Virus record (IMG/VR): IMGVR_UViG_3300042344_000800
Coordinates: 26,647 to 90,646 of that record
DNA length: 64,000 bases
From: a virus
Strand: one strand, 5' to 3'
Within the stretch, counting starts at the first letter, position 1. The number at the start of each line of letters is the position of its first letter. The notes beneath the pieces were generated by a model. It made no database searches. It had not been told where the DNA came from and saw only the letters and a list, made by a program, of their open reading frames with translations. The position numbers were made by a program, and so were the translations under genes. Positions 14,583-22,945 of this stretch are shown one piece after another.

Positions 14583-15886
14583 GTTGACATGGTGAAGTTT
14601 GGTTCTAGTCCTGAGTCTTCTGTTTCTAGGACGGAGAAATTTACCACTTGACCACCGCAGAATTTAGCGAACCCTTCTTTGACTGAGGAAGTGAGATTAG
14701 AGAAGTCAGCAGAAACACGGACGTAAGTGGCTTTTACTTTTTGCTCCATCTTGTTTAGGACTTGTCTCTGGATATTATAAAGATTCTGCCAAGCGGCTTT
14801 AAAAATATCCTTATCAGATTTGGGGGGTTTTCTAAGCTTTAAAGAGTAAGGAGCGTAGTTTAATGGGTCGTCAGAATAAACGAATTGGGAAACCCACTCG
14901 TAAAAAAGAACCTCACATTTGCCTTTGTTCCAAGCATTTATTTGCCTTCTACTGTAGGATTTTCCTACTTGCCATGGGAACATCTTTTCTAAAAGCATAG
15001 TAATGGAAAGGGGATTGTTATCAAGGTCTCTCCCCAATTGATTGCCCCAACAACCCTCGTGTTCAATTGGTATGCCCATACTAGAGTAGGTTTTAACGGC
15101 TCCTACGTTATCATAGAAATTAACCCAAGCTCTAAAGATACCCTTCTTATCAAGTTCAGCCTTAAACGTATGGAGAGCCTCGGCAAGTTCACCACAGGGG
15201 CGGTTAAATTTATTTTCGCTGAACTCTAGAATGGAGAACATATAGTCAAGATAGGTGTTGGTGTGTTCACGCCAGTGAGCCATAGTCTGGTCAATATAGG
15301 CCTTTCTCCCATCTACATCTTCAGGGGGGATGCAAGAGTAAGCAAAAAAATCCTCATTACGGATTAAATCATCCGCACTACGAACCTCTTTAGGTCTAAG
15401 TCTAGGCTCTCCTTTCTCAACACTTCTAACTAAATCATGAAAAATTTCGTGGGTAAAATCCATTGCAATTTGTAATTGTAATAGGACAGCACTACCCGCC
15501 GCAACAGTCTGAGAGCCAGTTAGTTTTACGGCTTCTGTTTTCTTTTTGAAGGGAGTGTTAACCATAGTGGTTAATACGGAACCCATAGCGGCGTTGTAAG
15601 CGGCTTGTAGACCCTTATTGGAAGTAGCCTTAGTTTTCGGGGGGTTATAAACGGGTAAAAGTTTTTTTAGGAGTTTATAGATGTCCACGAAATGACGGCT
15701 GGTATAGCCAGTGGGTGTGACAACTTTCTCTACAAAAAGTTTAAATTCTTCGTGAACGGCGATAAAAGTGTCGGTATCCACAATTTCCGCCTCTAAAGCT
15801 TCGATAGAGACGTTATTAAAGTCTCTGAAGTCCATTTCGACTTCTACTGTGGAAGTTTTTAATATTTTGTTGGCTGTTCCTAACAT
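14579..15886 (-). CDS. unknown early protein, 435 residues
   Basis: Mostly helical, soluble, with scattered Cys and Trp; no Walker, nuclease or helix-turn-helix motif found. Segments such as LQIAMDFTHEIFHDLVRSVE and WVSQFVYSDDPLNYAPYSLK are not recognised. It lies downstream of the AAA+ helicase gene on the same strand and has its own early-type promoter (15914-15942), so it is probably expressed early and may act in replication or host takeover. The role is inferred from position only. Confidence 0.7.
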   Translation of the reverse strand: MLGTANKILKTSTVEVEMDFRDFNNVSIEALEAEIVDTDTFIAVHEEFKLFVEKVVTPTGYTSRHFVDIYKLLKKLLPVYNPPKTKATSNKGLQAAYNAAMGSVLTTMVNTPFKKKTEAVKLTGSQTVAAGSAVLLQLQIAMDFTHEIFHDLVRSVEKGEPRLRPKEVRSADDLIRNEDFFAYSCIPPEDVDGRKAYIDQTMAHWREHTNTYLDYMFSILEFSENKFNRPCGELAEALHTFKAELDKKGIFRAWVNFYDNVGAVKTYSSMGIPIEHEGCWGNQLGRDLDNNPLSITMLLEKMFPWQVGKSYSRRQINAWNKGKCEVLFYEWVSQFVYSDDPLNYAPYSLKLRKPPKSDKDIFKAAWQNLYNIQRQVLNKMEQKVKATYVRVSADFSNLTSSVKEGFAKFCGGQVVNFSVLETEDSGLEPNFTMST

Positions 15887-15913
15887 AGGTGTCTTTGGGG
15901 TAGCAATAACTAA

Positions 15914-15942
15914 AGTATAACAGAGGGTATGGCAGGTGTCAA
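15914..15942 (-). promoter_or_regulatory. early-type promoter
   Basis: TTGACA (15937-15942), 17-bp spacer, TATACT (15914-15919). No GGGTTAACCC palindrome follows. It precedes the 14579-15886 gene. Confidence 0.85.
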
Positions 15943-15992
15943 GGGGGTTGAGAAAAATTTTTTAGGTTTTAGCCACCCCCGTAGGTCTAAAA

Positions 15993-17987
15993 CTAATCCA
16001 CCATCAGTTTTAAAAACCCCTTAGCAAGGTTAGTTAGGACTTTGTGAAACCCTAGATATACGTCCTCATCGTCTAAGTCTTGGACATCTGAGATAATTTG
16101 GTTATATAGGGGGTCATAGCTTTTACTGCCTTCGTAGTAGCTCACGATTACGGATAAGTCCCTACGAAGTTCGTAACCTCCAGTAGTGGTTAACCCCTTA
16201 AGCATATTTTCTATGATGTTAGCGGGGCTATTGTGTTGGGAAGCTAACTCCAAGCCTTTTAGTATTGCATTATTTAATCCTGTAGCGGACACGGATTCTA
16301 CTATGGCGTAGGGATGACCTTTAGGTTTCCCCCTTTTCTCAAAATCAGACTTTAAATAGCGACATAAATCAATACCTTTATTTCCCATAAAGGCTCTTTG
16401 AGCTTCGAGAAAGAACACTGCGAGTTGGTCATCAAAGTTAGCACTAGACTCGTAGTATTCACCAATCCCACTCTTGGAGTCAATTCCCGAAAAAACCATA
16501 CAGAATCTCCAGAAGTGAACCATATCCTTTGTAGCATTTTGAACTGTACGGATTCTCAGTTCTTTATGGAGGGCTACAATGGTTTCTTCCAGACGGTTAG
16601 GATTGGTTTGAGCCATAGTAGCCCCAGTCATCCTCAGCATCTGATTATAAGTTTCATCTGATAGCGAAGGAAATTTTTTGGGGTCACGGGGCAATACGGA
16701 CTCAGTGTAACCTGCCACTTTGAGGAACTCTTCGGAGGACAAGTGGAGTAGCCAAAACCCCAAAACATCGGTAGTGGTATTAAGTTTTTTAGCCAGATAA
16801 TTCCAATGATGCCAAGTTCGGAAATCAGGGCTACCAGAGGATAACCCAGTACCCACCATTTTCTTTAATTCTGTCTCCTGGTAAATAGAGAGCATATTTA
16901 CCCTGTCCTTAATACCGTCATCAGCATTATACAAGTCACGAGCATTCCACTCGTTAGAACAAGCAATTATGACAGTTCGAGACTTAACGTTTATTGCGTC
17001 AACTCCTTTATTTTCGGTGCGTAGTACACCGTTACTAACCAATTGCTTAGTCAGCCCGGAGTGTAACATTTTTTGTTGGGTGGATTTGGTGAGGTCATCC
17101 AGATAAGCCAGATGGGAGACAGCAATTTCCCCCCAACCAAATCTGCCAAAGTTATCAGCCATGGTTTGGATGTCATAGCCGCAATTTTTCAGAGCGTCCA
17201 TTACAAAGGTCATTAGAGCCGATTTACCCAAGCCTGGTTCACCCAAGACAATGCCCATAGAGCGAAACTTATGGTTAATGTCGATTCCCTCAACAGTTGT
17301 GGAATCACCACTTCCAACCACAATTCTCCCGACTAATAAGAGGAACATTTGACGTTCTGCTTCGGGAAAGATGGACAACAAATCTTGGGCTGTAACCTCC
17401 TGAATGCGGGGGTCAAACCAAGATTTCTGGGGAACTATATATTTCCCACCAGTACCACCCCTTAAACTAATGCCAGAATTGTATCGTTTGGTTTGCTCAC
17501 CAGCCAACATTAAAAGAGCAGTATTAAAAACTGGTCTACGATTGTCCCCATTGTGAAACACTAAAGGTTTCCAGTATTCCCAAACTTGCTTGCTACAATG
17601 GGACTTAATCATGTTTACTGCGTCCTCCAGGGTGTCCTGGTGTTCCATTGGCACAATTTTCTTTTTCCAATGGAAATCCGAAGGTGGTTTGTAGCCATCC
17701 CCAGTGGGAGCTACCGTGTAGGGACAGTCAATATAAATTTTGTGTCCAGCTAAATCACCCTTTGGATGGGGGATAAGCTCTAGCCCATGTTGAGCCAGAA
17801 CTCGCATTCCCTCCCGATAACGGGTGAAATCCCCCATAAACTGACCCTCATCATCAGAATCTCTAGGGGTTTTTTGTTCTTGCTGGTTCTCAAATCGGTT
17901 TTCATGGGGGTCACAACCCTCATGGTTGAATTTGTCCACGCTATTTTTTTCTCTTGGAGTTAACTTTCTCGTCATCACTGGCCGCAA
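15993..17987 (-). CDS. AAA+/SF3-type replicative helicase (D5-like)
   Basis: 664 residues. The P-loop GEPGLGKSALM, Walker B LAYLDD and a sensor segment TVIIACSNEW define a superfamily 3 / D5-like helicase domain in the central part. The N-terminal third (CPYTVAPTGDGYKPPSDFHW and following) has no visible primase motifs. It should unwind DNA at the phage origin or fork. Start: TTG at 17987 has AAGGA eight bases upstream, while the ATG at 17975 is a good alternative. It sits in the early block with the FEN nuclease and the possible SSB. Confidence 0.8.
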   Translation of the reverse strand: MRPVMTRKLTPREKNSVDKFNHEGCDPHENRFENQQEQKTPRDSDDEGQFMGDFTRYREGMRVLAQHGLELIPHPKGDLAGHKIYIDCPYTVAPTGDGYKPPSDFHWKKKIVPMEHQDTLEDAVNMIKSHCSKQVWEYWKPLVFHNGDNRRPVFNTALLMLAGEQTKRYNSGISLRGGTGGKYIVPQKSWFDPRIQEVTAQDLLSIFPEAERQMFLLLVGRIVVGSGDSTTVEGIDINHKFRSMGIVLGEPGLGKSALMTFVMDALKNCGYDIQTMADNFGRFGWGEIAVSHLAYLDDLTKSTQQKMLHSGLTKQLVSNGVLRTENKGVDAINVKSRTVIIACSNEWNARDLYNADDGIKDRVNMLSIYQETELKKMVGTGLSSGSPDFRTWHHWNYLAKKLNTTTDVLGFWLLHLSSEEFLKVAGYTESVLPRDPKKFPSLSDETYNQMLRMTGATMAQTNPNRLEETIVALHKELRIRTVQNATKDMVHFWRFCMVFSGIDSKSGIGEYYESSANFDDQLAVFFLEAQRAFMGNKGIDLCRYLKSDFEKRGKPKGHPYAIVESVSATGLNNAILKGLELASQHNSPANIIENMLKGLTTTGGYELRRDLSVIVSYYEGSKSYDPLYNQIISDVQDLDDEDVYLGFHKVLTNLAKGFLKLMVD

Positions 17988-18009
17988 ATAATTTGTCCTT
18001 GTTGAACCC

Positions 18010-18039
18010 AGTTTGACAGACCTCCCCCAGAATTGTCAA
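18010..18039 (-). promoter_or_regulatory. weak early-type promoter
   Basis: Perfect TTGACA (18034-18039) but -10 only CAAACT (18010-18015), 18-bp spacer. Upstream of the helicase gene. Confidence 0.4.
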
Positions 18040-18070
18040 GGGCTGATTTAAAGTGGTTTTACTTTAGTTT

Positions 18071-18913
18071 TCAAATGTTTTTCAAATGTTTTTCGTATGC
18101 AGTAAGGATACGCTCATCATAAGGTGGGCGATGTTGGTTGTAAGCCGGGCCATTATAAGAACGAGCAAACCCTTTAAAATCTTTTCGTCTCAGGGAAACC
18201 ACCAAAGCATTACGAACTAAAAACTGCCCTAAAGCTTTTAACTGGTCTTTAGGGCTGTGCATGGCTTGGAAAAATTCTTCAACTGTAGGGTAGCCAACCA
18301 CTTCATAGTTGAATCCCATAATCTGGAAAGCCCCAAAGGATGCTGATTGTAATGCCGCTTCCCGGTCTAAAAGCATAGCCGCCTCTAAGCGTAGGTATTC
18401 CCCCTCAGAACTACGGGAGTTCAATAAGGGAGAGTATTTGCGAGTAGAGAGTTTAGGATGGGAAGAATCAAATTTACGGTTAGTCATACTAGAGAAAACG
18501 TGGGATTCAAATCTAACGACGGGTCTGCCATCATCCTGAAGTCCCCGACCAGAAGATTCAACTTCGGCAACTGCTTTCAATAAGGCGACCTCTAGATTAA
18601 GACTTTTAGCCAAGGCTTGGAAATCTGCCTCCGCCACTGGACTCAAATCATATTTAAGGGTATCCGCCGGTTTAGCAGTATCTGCCAACAGTTTTGTGAT
18701 GAAACTCTTACCGATAACTTGTTTTTCAAAATTATTAAGTTTATATTTCTCAGAGGCTTGTTTAAGGGCTAGTTCTGTCCCTTCCCCCCAAATACCGTCA
18801 ATTTCTAATTTATAAAAGCCTATTCTGGCTAGTTCTATCTGTAAGTCTTTTAAAGTCTCTGAATCAGCTTTTAGCTGGTCAAAGGTAACGGTTTTAGCAG
18901 GATTCAAGGTCAT
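18071..18913 (-). CDS. endolysin: peptidoglycan-binding plus N-acetylmuramidase
   Basis: 280 residues. The N-terminal part (LKDLQIELARIGFYKLEIDG then WGEGTELALKQ) is a PG_binding_1-type cell-wall domain. The C-terminal part (AVAEVESSGRGLQDDGRPVV then RFESHVF, later ASFGAFQIMGFNYEVVGY) matches the N-acetylmuramidase (DUF3380) family, with the E of AEVES as likely catalytic acid. It should degrade host peptidoglycan at lysis. It carries a late-type motif and a strong leader hairpin directly upstream. Confidence 0.9.
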   Translation of the reverse strand: MTLNPAKTVTFDQLKADSETLKDLQIELARIGFYKLEIDGIWGEGTELALKQASEKYKLNNFEKQVIGKSFITKLLADTAKPADTLKYDLSPVAEADFQALAKSLNLEVALLKAVAEVESSGRGLQDDGRPVVRFESHVFSSMTNRKFDSSHPKLSTRKYSPLLNSRSSEGEYLRLEAAMLLDREAALQSASFGAFQIMGFNYEVVGYPTVEEFFQAMHSPKDQLKALGQFLVRNALVVSLRRKDFKGFARSYNGPAYNQHRPPYDERILTAYEKHLKNI

Positions 18914-18921
18914 AAAAAATC

Positions 18922-18956
18922 AAGTCCAGATTAAACAAGGGTCTAAATCTGGACTT
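18922..18956 (-). promoter_or_regulatory. leader hairpin of the endolysin gene (terminator-like)
   Basis: An 11-bp perfect stem, AAGTCCAGATT (18946-18956 region, read on the minus strand) with AATCTGGACTT, 13-nt loop, followed by a T-run that ends at the ATG. It lies between the late-type motif and the coding start, so it could act as an attenuator or mask initiation. Confidence 0.65.
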
Positions 18957-18964
18957 GGGCGTTA
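18955..18964 (-). promoter_or_regulatory. late-type promoter motif
   Basis: Minus-strand TTAACGCCCAA, about 45 nt upstream of the endolysin start; its last bases begin the leader hairpin. Confidence 0.6.
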
Positions 18965-18977
18965 AGTGGTTAGAGTT

Positions 18978-19253
18978 CTAGCCTAAAGTTTGGAAAACTA
19001 CATAAAGTTGACGTAACAATTCAGAATATACATCAACCTCCTCAGAATCTAGCTTATGATTACGGAGTACGGTGGTTAATGAGTCAATAGTGTTTTGAAC
19101 ATTATCACAAAGCAGACCTGTATTTAGGTCAAACTCGGTAGGAAACTTACACTCGAAGTCAGATTCTTCGTCATCCTTAAAATCACATCCCAAATCATCG
19201 CACTCACAGTCACCGCAATCGGTGGGAAGGAGTTCATTCATTTCTGATACCAT
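18978..19253 (-). CDS. acidic Cys-cluster protein
   Basis: 91 residues from the ATG at 19253 (an upstream TTG at 19265 is in frame). The N-terminal half carries CGDCECDDLGC, a tight, acidic Cys cluster that may bind metal, then a helical C-terminal half. Early-type promoter at 19317-19345. Not recognised. Confidence 0.65.
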   Translation of the reverse strand: MVSEMNELLPTDCGDCECDDLGCDFKDDEESDFECKFPTEFDLNTGLLCDNVQNTIDSLTTVLRNHKLDSEEVDVYSELLRQLYVVFQTLG

Positions 19254-19316
19254 AATGTTCCCCAAGGGTAAAGTGTTTGTTTTAACGGGTCAACTTTGTG
19301 TTGGGCGGTTACTCCC

Positions 19317-19345
19317 TGTATGACAGAGAGTAGATTAGATGTCAA
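19317..19345 (-). promoter_or_regulatory. early-type promoter overlapping a stop codon
   Basis: TTGACA (19340-19345), 17-bp spacer, CATACA (19317-19322). The TGA of the -35 is the stop codon of the gene at 19342-19587. Confidence 0.7.
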
Positions 19346-19587
19346 GGGGTTACTTTAGCCAAAGCCAAGTAAGGGGCTAATGCTTTCAAAGGTAGAGTGA
19401 CTCTTAAAGCTACCAAAGCATGAAATCGTAAGTCCTCTTTTTTGATACCCTCAGCAAGTTCTATGGCTTCGGGTATTAGTTCTGGGGGTAAATTAGGGGC
19501 TAACGCCACTAACCCTTGGGAACGTTCGGCTTCCGTGTCGAAACTCTTTACAATTTCTAAAGCTTTCCGCATCAAATTCTCAGACAT
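19342..19587 (-). CDS. small alpha-helical repeat protein
   Basis: 81 residues from the ATG at 19587, chosen because GGAG lies seven bases upstream (an ATG at 19608 is also in frame). The repeats GLVALAPNLPPELIPEAIEL and HALVALRVTLPLKALAPYLA resemble the ALAPHLPPELLPEALEAA-type helical repeats found in long arrays in cyanobacterial proteins. Here only about two units are left. It may be a captured fragment serving as a protein-binding module; this is inference. Confidence 0.65.
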   Translation of the reverse strand: MSENLMRKALEIVKSFDTEAERSQGLVALAPNLPPELIPEAIELAEGIKKEDLRFHALVALRVTLPLKALAPYLALAKVTP

Positions 19588-19662
19588 TTTAGACTCCAGT
19601 ATTTCCATTAAAGAGATGGTGAAGGGGGCTTTGTACCCCCCCTTCGGATTAGGTAAAAATGC

Positions 19663-20577
19663 CTACCAATCTAGGTCGATGTCTCCACGGCTGGGGAAAT
19701 TCTCAGAGGGTACGACTAGAGACGCATTAACCTTAGTATTTCCATTTGCCATTTTTGTTTTGTTTACTACTCGGAGTAAGCAGGTTTTAGTAGGGGTGAT
19801 TACCGGGCCAGCCTCAAGAGTACGGACAATGGCTTTGTTGGACATAATCTTCATACCATCTTCAGTGGTGAGGATGAAAAATCCACCATTGTCACTTTCT
19901 TTAAATTCATACCCTACGATAGTGTATTCTGTACCGTCTTCCAAATCACGGAGGGGTGTAGCAGAACTACCACCAGTCGGGGGTTCAGCCAAATAAGTAA
20001 AGAAAGTACCTTTTGTGAATGCCCGACGCATTTTTATGGAATCGTTTTTACGTTTTTCCATGTCCGCTTCAGCAAAACGTGCGGCCAAGTCGAAGGTCAA
20101 ACCATCGGGGAACTCATCGCTTTCGGGAAGGACAATGGTGATGCCACTGTCGGAAGGCATGGATGCGATGCCTTCGATATTGGCGAAAGCCATGTAGGGT
20201 ACGAACAAGGTTTGACTGAAACGAACTCCTAGGTTGTAACCAGTTTCACCGTTTTCAGCAGGTTCGTCTTCAAACAAGCTGGGGTTTGCTTTTGCGTATG
20301 CCGAACTCTGTAATAATGTGTTAGAAACTTTATAAAGGGTGGGGCTATAGAGTGCTTTGAACACCCCATTTTCCGCTTTTACTGTCAGAATGGAGCCATC
20401 TGGGTCGAACTTTTCACCAACTTGGTTTAAAATGTAACTGAGTTGGGTGGTTAAGGTACGTCCAATCTTAGAGTTTGGAACATTGGTATAAACCTTGTCC
20501 CAAAACTTACCAGAGTATAAGGAAATTACTTCATTAAAGGAAACTACGGAGGGTACTTGTGCAGTTGAGGTTGTCAT
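19663..20577 (-). CDS. unknown early protein, possible single-stranded DNA-binding protein
   Basis: 304 residues. The sequence is beta-rich without enzyme motifs and ends in an acidic tail with a terminal aromatic residue (RGDIDLDW). This kind of tail is typical of phage and bacterial single-stranded DNA-binding proteins, which use it to contact replication partners. It lies in the early block near the FEN nuclease and has two tandem early-type promoters, implying high expression. The SSB idea rests on the tail, size and context and is unproven. Confidence 0.6.
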   Translation of the reverse strand: MTTSTAQVPSVVSFNEVISLYSGKFWDKVYTNVPNSKIGRTLTTQLSYILNQVGEKFDPDGSILTVKAENGVFKALYSPTLYKVSNTLLQSSAYAKANPSLFEDEPAENGETGYNLGVRFSQTLFVPYMAFANIEGIASMPSDSGITIVLPESDEFPDGLTFDLAARFAEADMEKRKNDSIKMRRAFTKGTFFTYLAEPPTGGSSATPLRDLEDGTEYTIVGYEFKESDNGGFFILTTEDGMKIMSNKAIVRTLEAGPVITPTKTCLLRVVNKTKMANGNTKVNASLVVPSENFPSRGDIDLDW

Positions 20578-20624
20578 AAATTTGTTGGGTTTTGTTTAGA
20601 TTTGGTTTTTGTCGGGTTAACCCC

Positions 20625-20653
20625 AGTATAACAGAAGGTATATTAGGTGTCAA
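20625..20653 (-). promoter_or_regulatory. early-type promoter with operator
   Basis: TTGACA (20648-20653), 17-bp spacer, TATACT (20625-20630), palindrome GGGTTAACCC (20614-20623). Proximal promoter of the 19663-20577 gene. Confidence 0.85.
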
Positions 20654-20691
20654 GGGGTTTGAGAAAATTCTTTTTGGGCTTTTCTCTGCCG

Positions 20692-20774
20692 CTTTACCCT
20701 AGTTAAAGGGGGTTTTAACCCTGATTGATTAAGCTTGGTTATCACTTAACCAGTTTTTGCTGGGTTAATAACCC
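20692..20774 (-). promoter_or_regulatory. conserved long leader, copy 2 (shortened)
   Basis: Matches the leaders at 6743-6867 and 57098-57216 for about 80 bp after the promoter at 20776, then diverges before the second promoter at 20653. Its palindrome is expanded (GGGTTATTAACCC). Confidence 0.75.
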
Positions 20775-21008
20775 CAGTATAACAGAGAGTAGATTAGATG
20801 TCAAGGGGTTTAGGTTATTTCTTTTTTCCTGTTTTTTCTGTTCAATCCAATCCTGGAGTACCGTCCTCCAATCTAGATGGACTACTTCATCAGAGCCATC
20901 GAAGATTACCTTGAGTATGGTGTACTCACCACTTTCCAGACCTTGTTGCTCAACCTCTGTCAAAACTGGGGTTTGATATGTTTCGCACGGTGTAATTATA
21001 ATGTACAT
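20742..21008 (-). CDS. small early protein, 88 residues
   Basis: The N-terminal part, MYIIITPCETYQTPVLTEVE, is a plausible small soluble domain. The last roughly 22 residues (NPLTSNLLSVILGLLTQQKL) are encoded by the next early-type promoter and leader, so the ORF runs through regulatory DNA. It has its own promoter with operator (21033-21061). Not recognised. Confidence 0.6.
   Translation of the reverse strand: MYIIITPCETYQTPVLTEVEQQGLESGEYTILKVIFDGSDEVVHLDWRTVLQDWIEQKKQEKRNNLNPLTSNLLSVILGLLTQQKLVK
20776..20804 (-). promoter_or_regulatory. early-type promoter with operator, inside an ORF end
   Basis: TTGACA (20799-20804), 17-bp spacer, TATACT (20776-20781), then the expanded palindrome GGGTTATTAACCC (20762-20774). 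Distal of two tandem promoters for the 19663-20577 gene. Confidence 0.85.
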
Positions 21009-21032
21009 GGTTGAATCCTGAAGGTTAACCCC

Positions 21033-21061
21033 AGTATAACAGTTTGAGCGAAGTTTGTCAA
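21033..21061 (-). promoter_or_regulatory. early-type promoter with operator
   Basis: TTGACA (21056-21061), 17-bp spacer, TATACT (21033-21038), then GGGTTAACC (21023-21031). Precedes the 20742-21008 gene. Confidence 0.85.
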
Positions 21062-21963
21062 GTCAACTCAGGACTTAGGAAGTCATAGTACCCATGTACT
21101 GTTACTCTTTGACCAGATTCAACAAACCAGTCGTGGGCTTTCTTCAGGTGCTTAAAACTAGAATTGGGTTCACCAGAGTTAACCACTTGACGTACCTGTA
21201 GTGCGTAGTTAGCTCTTTGTAAAATATCAAATTCAGGGGGAGGGTTGAGTAGATTAATCACTTCGATAGGACTACCTTTGATGAGATTATCACTCTTATC
21301 GCCTTTTTCAACTTTTATATCCCAAATTTGGGGGGGAGAGTCAATTTTACGTTTTTCCCGTTTTAAGGTGTGAGCAAATACACCCGCCTCATCACGGAAC
21401 CGAGGAGTCCATTGCGCCATACTGACCCAGAGAGAGGTGGGTTCCACAAAGGGTTCCAATAGGGCTTGGTCTAAGGTCATACTGTTGAGGACACCATTGT
21501 TAACCAAACCCATCCAGTCAGAGTCTATCGTGTGGAGAAAAACCAGTCTATTACTTTTGCTTCTTACAATGGCAGAGGCTATATCATCTGCCTCAAATTG
21601 GGGGAATCTTAAATAGTGAATAGGGCTGTTAGGGGCAGTTACATAATCTAACCCAGCTTGGTTGACCTCATACCATTCATCGGTTTTAGAGGGTCTACCA
21701 CCTTTATACTCTGGGAATCCTCTCTCTCTAAGGTAGGCTTCTCTCCAGTAAGGGCTACTATCATCTACTACCACCACTGTATGGGGGAAATAAGGAAGAC
21801 CAGTAAACCCCCGATTCAATGTAATAGCCCATGTAGCCTTTAACCAAGTTGAGGCAGTAGCGGCAGGAAGATTGGCTTTAATAAACTGGTACTGATGGTA
21901 AATCTGGTACACTGCTACCCTAAAGTCGTTAACAATAATAGGGGCGTTGGTAAATTCAGACAT
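21058..21963 (-). CDS. 5'-3' exonuclease / flap endonuclease (FEN)
   Basis: 301 residues. FEN/PIN-type acidic motifs are in order: VVVVDDSSPYWREAYLRERG, FEADDIASAIV, HTIDSDWMGLV and GDKSDNLIKG. The ADD, DSD and GDxSDN residues should bind the two catalytic metals. Phage enzymes of this family remove RNA primers and 5' flaps during replication. Its stop region overlaps the -35 of the downstream early-type promoter. It diverges from the plus-strand genes starting at 22071. Confidence 0.85.
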   Translation of the reverse strand: MSEFTNAPIIVNDFRVAVYQIYHQYQFIKANLPAATASTWLKATWAITLNRGFTGLPYFPHTVVVVDDSSPYWREAYLRERGFPEYKGGRPSKTDEWYEVNQAGLDYVTAPNSPIHYLRFPQFEADDIASAIVRSKSNRLVFLHTIDSDWMGLVNNGVLNSMTLDQALLEPFVEPTSLWVSMAQWTPRFRDEAGVFAHTLKREKRKIDSPPQIWDIKVEKGDKSDNLIKGSPIEVINLLNPPPEFDILQRANYALQVRQVVNSGEPNSSFKHLKKAHDWFVESGQRVTVHGYYDFLSPELT

Positions 21964-22070
21964 AGTTTTTAGTCCTTATAGGTCTCACATATAATATGCC
22001 TGCAATCCCGACTTTAGGTACAAATAAAAAATCAACCACTGGGTTTTACGATTAAATTCTCGTTAACTTC

Positions 22071-22634
22071 ATGAAACTTAATCTTCATAATCTCGCAGTC
22101 TATCCAGACAAATACGCCCAATTTGAGAGTGTAGTCACACAAATAAAAAAGTTTATGACCCTTATTGACGAAAAGATTATCCCCCAGTTCTTAGATGACA
22201 CTGAGCCTTTGGGTGAAGTAACTGTAAATGGTAAGACCTATCAGGTAACTAGCCCAGAGAATCTTTTAGAAGAACAGTATATTGCCTATTTTGCTGGACG
22301 GAGCGAGGCTATGGATGCCTACATTAATATTTTTGGACAAGAAGATGAAAATGGTACTGTGGTGCTAGTACAGACCAAAGATGCCAAAGATGCTGTACGG
22401 AAAGCTAAATTGGAAGCCCAGATGTTAGCCCCCGCTCGAAAAATGATTGAGGCACTGCTTGGCCAACCAGTAGGAACCTTTAAAAGATTACGCTCTAAAA
22501 CCATCATGGGTATTTATAACCATTTACAAACACTACTGGATGAAATTGGGCAAACACCAGAACAGGATGGTGTTACCCCCGTTCAACAGGAGGAATTAGA
22601 TGTCCCTTTGGATTCCAAAATCGAGCAAGAGTAA
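22071..22634 (+). CDS. putative tail assembly chaperone, first frame (gpG-like)
   Basis: 187 residues, helical, with an acidic C-terminus. Near its 3' end the heptamer CCCTTTG (22604-22610) sits in the zero frame exactly as C-CCT-TTG, the X-XXY-YYZ layout for -1 slippage. After a -1 shift the frame is open and runs without a stop into the next gene (22643-22945), giving a fusion, as in the gpG/gpGT tail chaperones of lambda-like siphophages. Those genes normally lie next to the tape measure; here they are about 30 kb away on the other strand, so the assignment is tentative. Confidence 0.5.
   Translation: MKLNLHNLAVYPDKYAQFESVVTQIKKFMTLIDEKIIPQFLDDTEPLGEVTVNGKTYQVTSPENLLEEQYIAYFAGRSEAMDAYINIFGQEDENGTVVLVQTKDAKDAVRKAKLEAQMLAPARKMIEALLGQPVGTFKRLRSKTIMGIYNHLQTLLDEIGQTPEQDGVTPVQQEELDVPLDSKIEQE
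22604..22610 (+). other. candidate -1 ribosomal frameshift site
   Basis: CCCTTTG in the right phase. Shifted reading continues GFQNRARVNLY and enters the second ORF in frame. Confidence 0.55.
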
Positions 22635-22642
22635 ATCTCTAT

Positions 22643-22945
22643 GTGGAAACTCTAATCGATGTTTTACCCGTATTTTACAAAATGGGAATTAGCCGTAAAC
22701 AATTACTATCTATGCCACATTGGGAAGTCATGAATGCTTTAGCTGGTCATTATAAACATCGGGCTAGGGACATTCTTGACATGACCGATGCTGTTGCGTT
22801 AGGTTCTGGATTTGGTGAACCAGAGGAAAAAGAAAATCTCCGCAATATGATTGCTGGTAGAGCAGGTTTCCCCCGGATTAAAACCAAAGTCCCCAAGAAA
22901 TTTACGGGTAAATCTTGGACTTCTGATTTAATGGGGGCTATTTAA
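22643..22945 (+). CDS. putative tail assembly chaperone, second frame (gpT-like)
   Basis: 100 residues from a GTG with no obvious ribosome-binding site, which fits expression mainly as a -1 frameshift extension of the upstream gene. The segment GISRKQLLSMPHWEVMNALAG looks like the helical core seen in chaperone T-type proteins, but I could not confirm the family. Its stop overlaps the next ATG (TTTAATG). Confidence 0.5.
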   Translation: METLIDVLPVFYKMGISRKQLLSMPHWEVMNALAGHYKHRARDILDMTDAVALGSGFGEPEEKENLRNMIAGRAGFPRIKTKVPKKFTGKSWTSDLMGAI

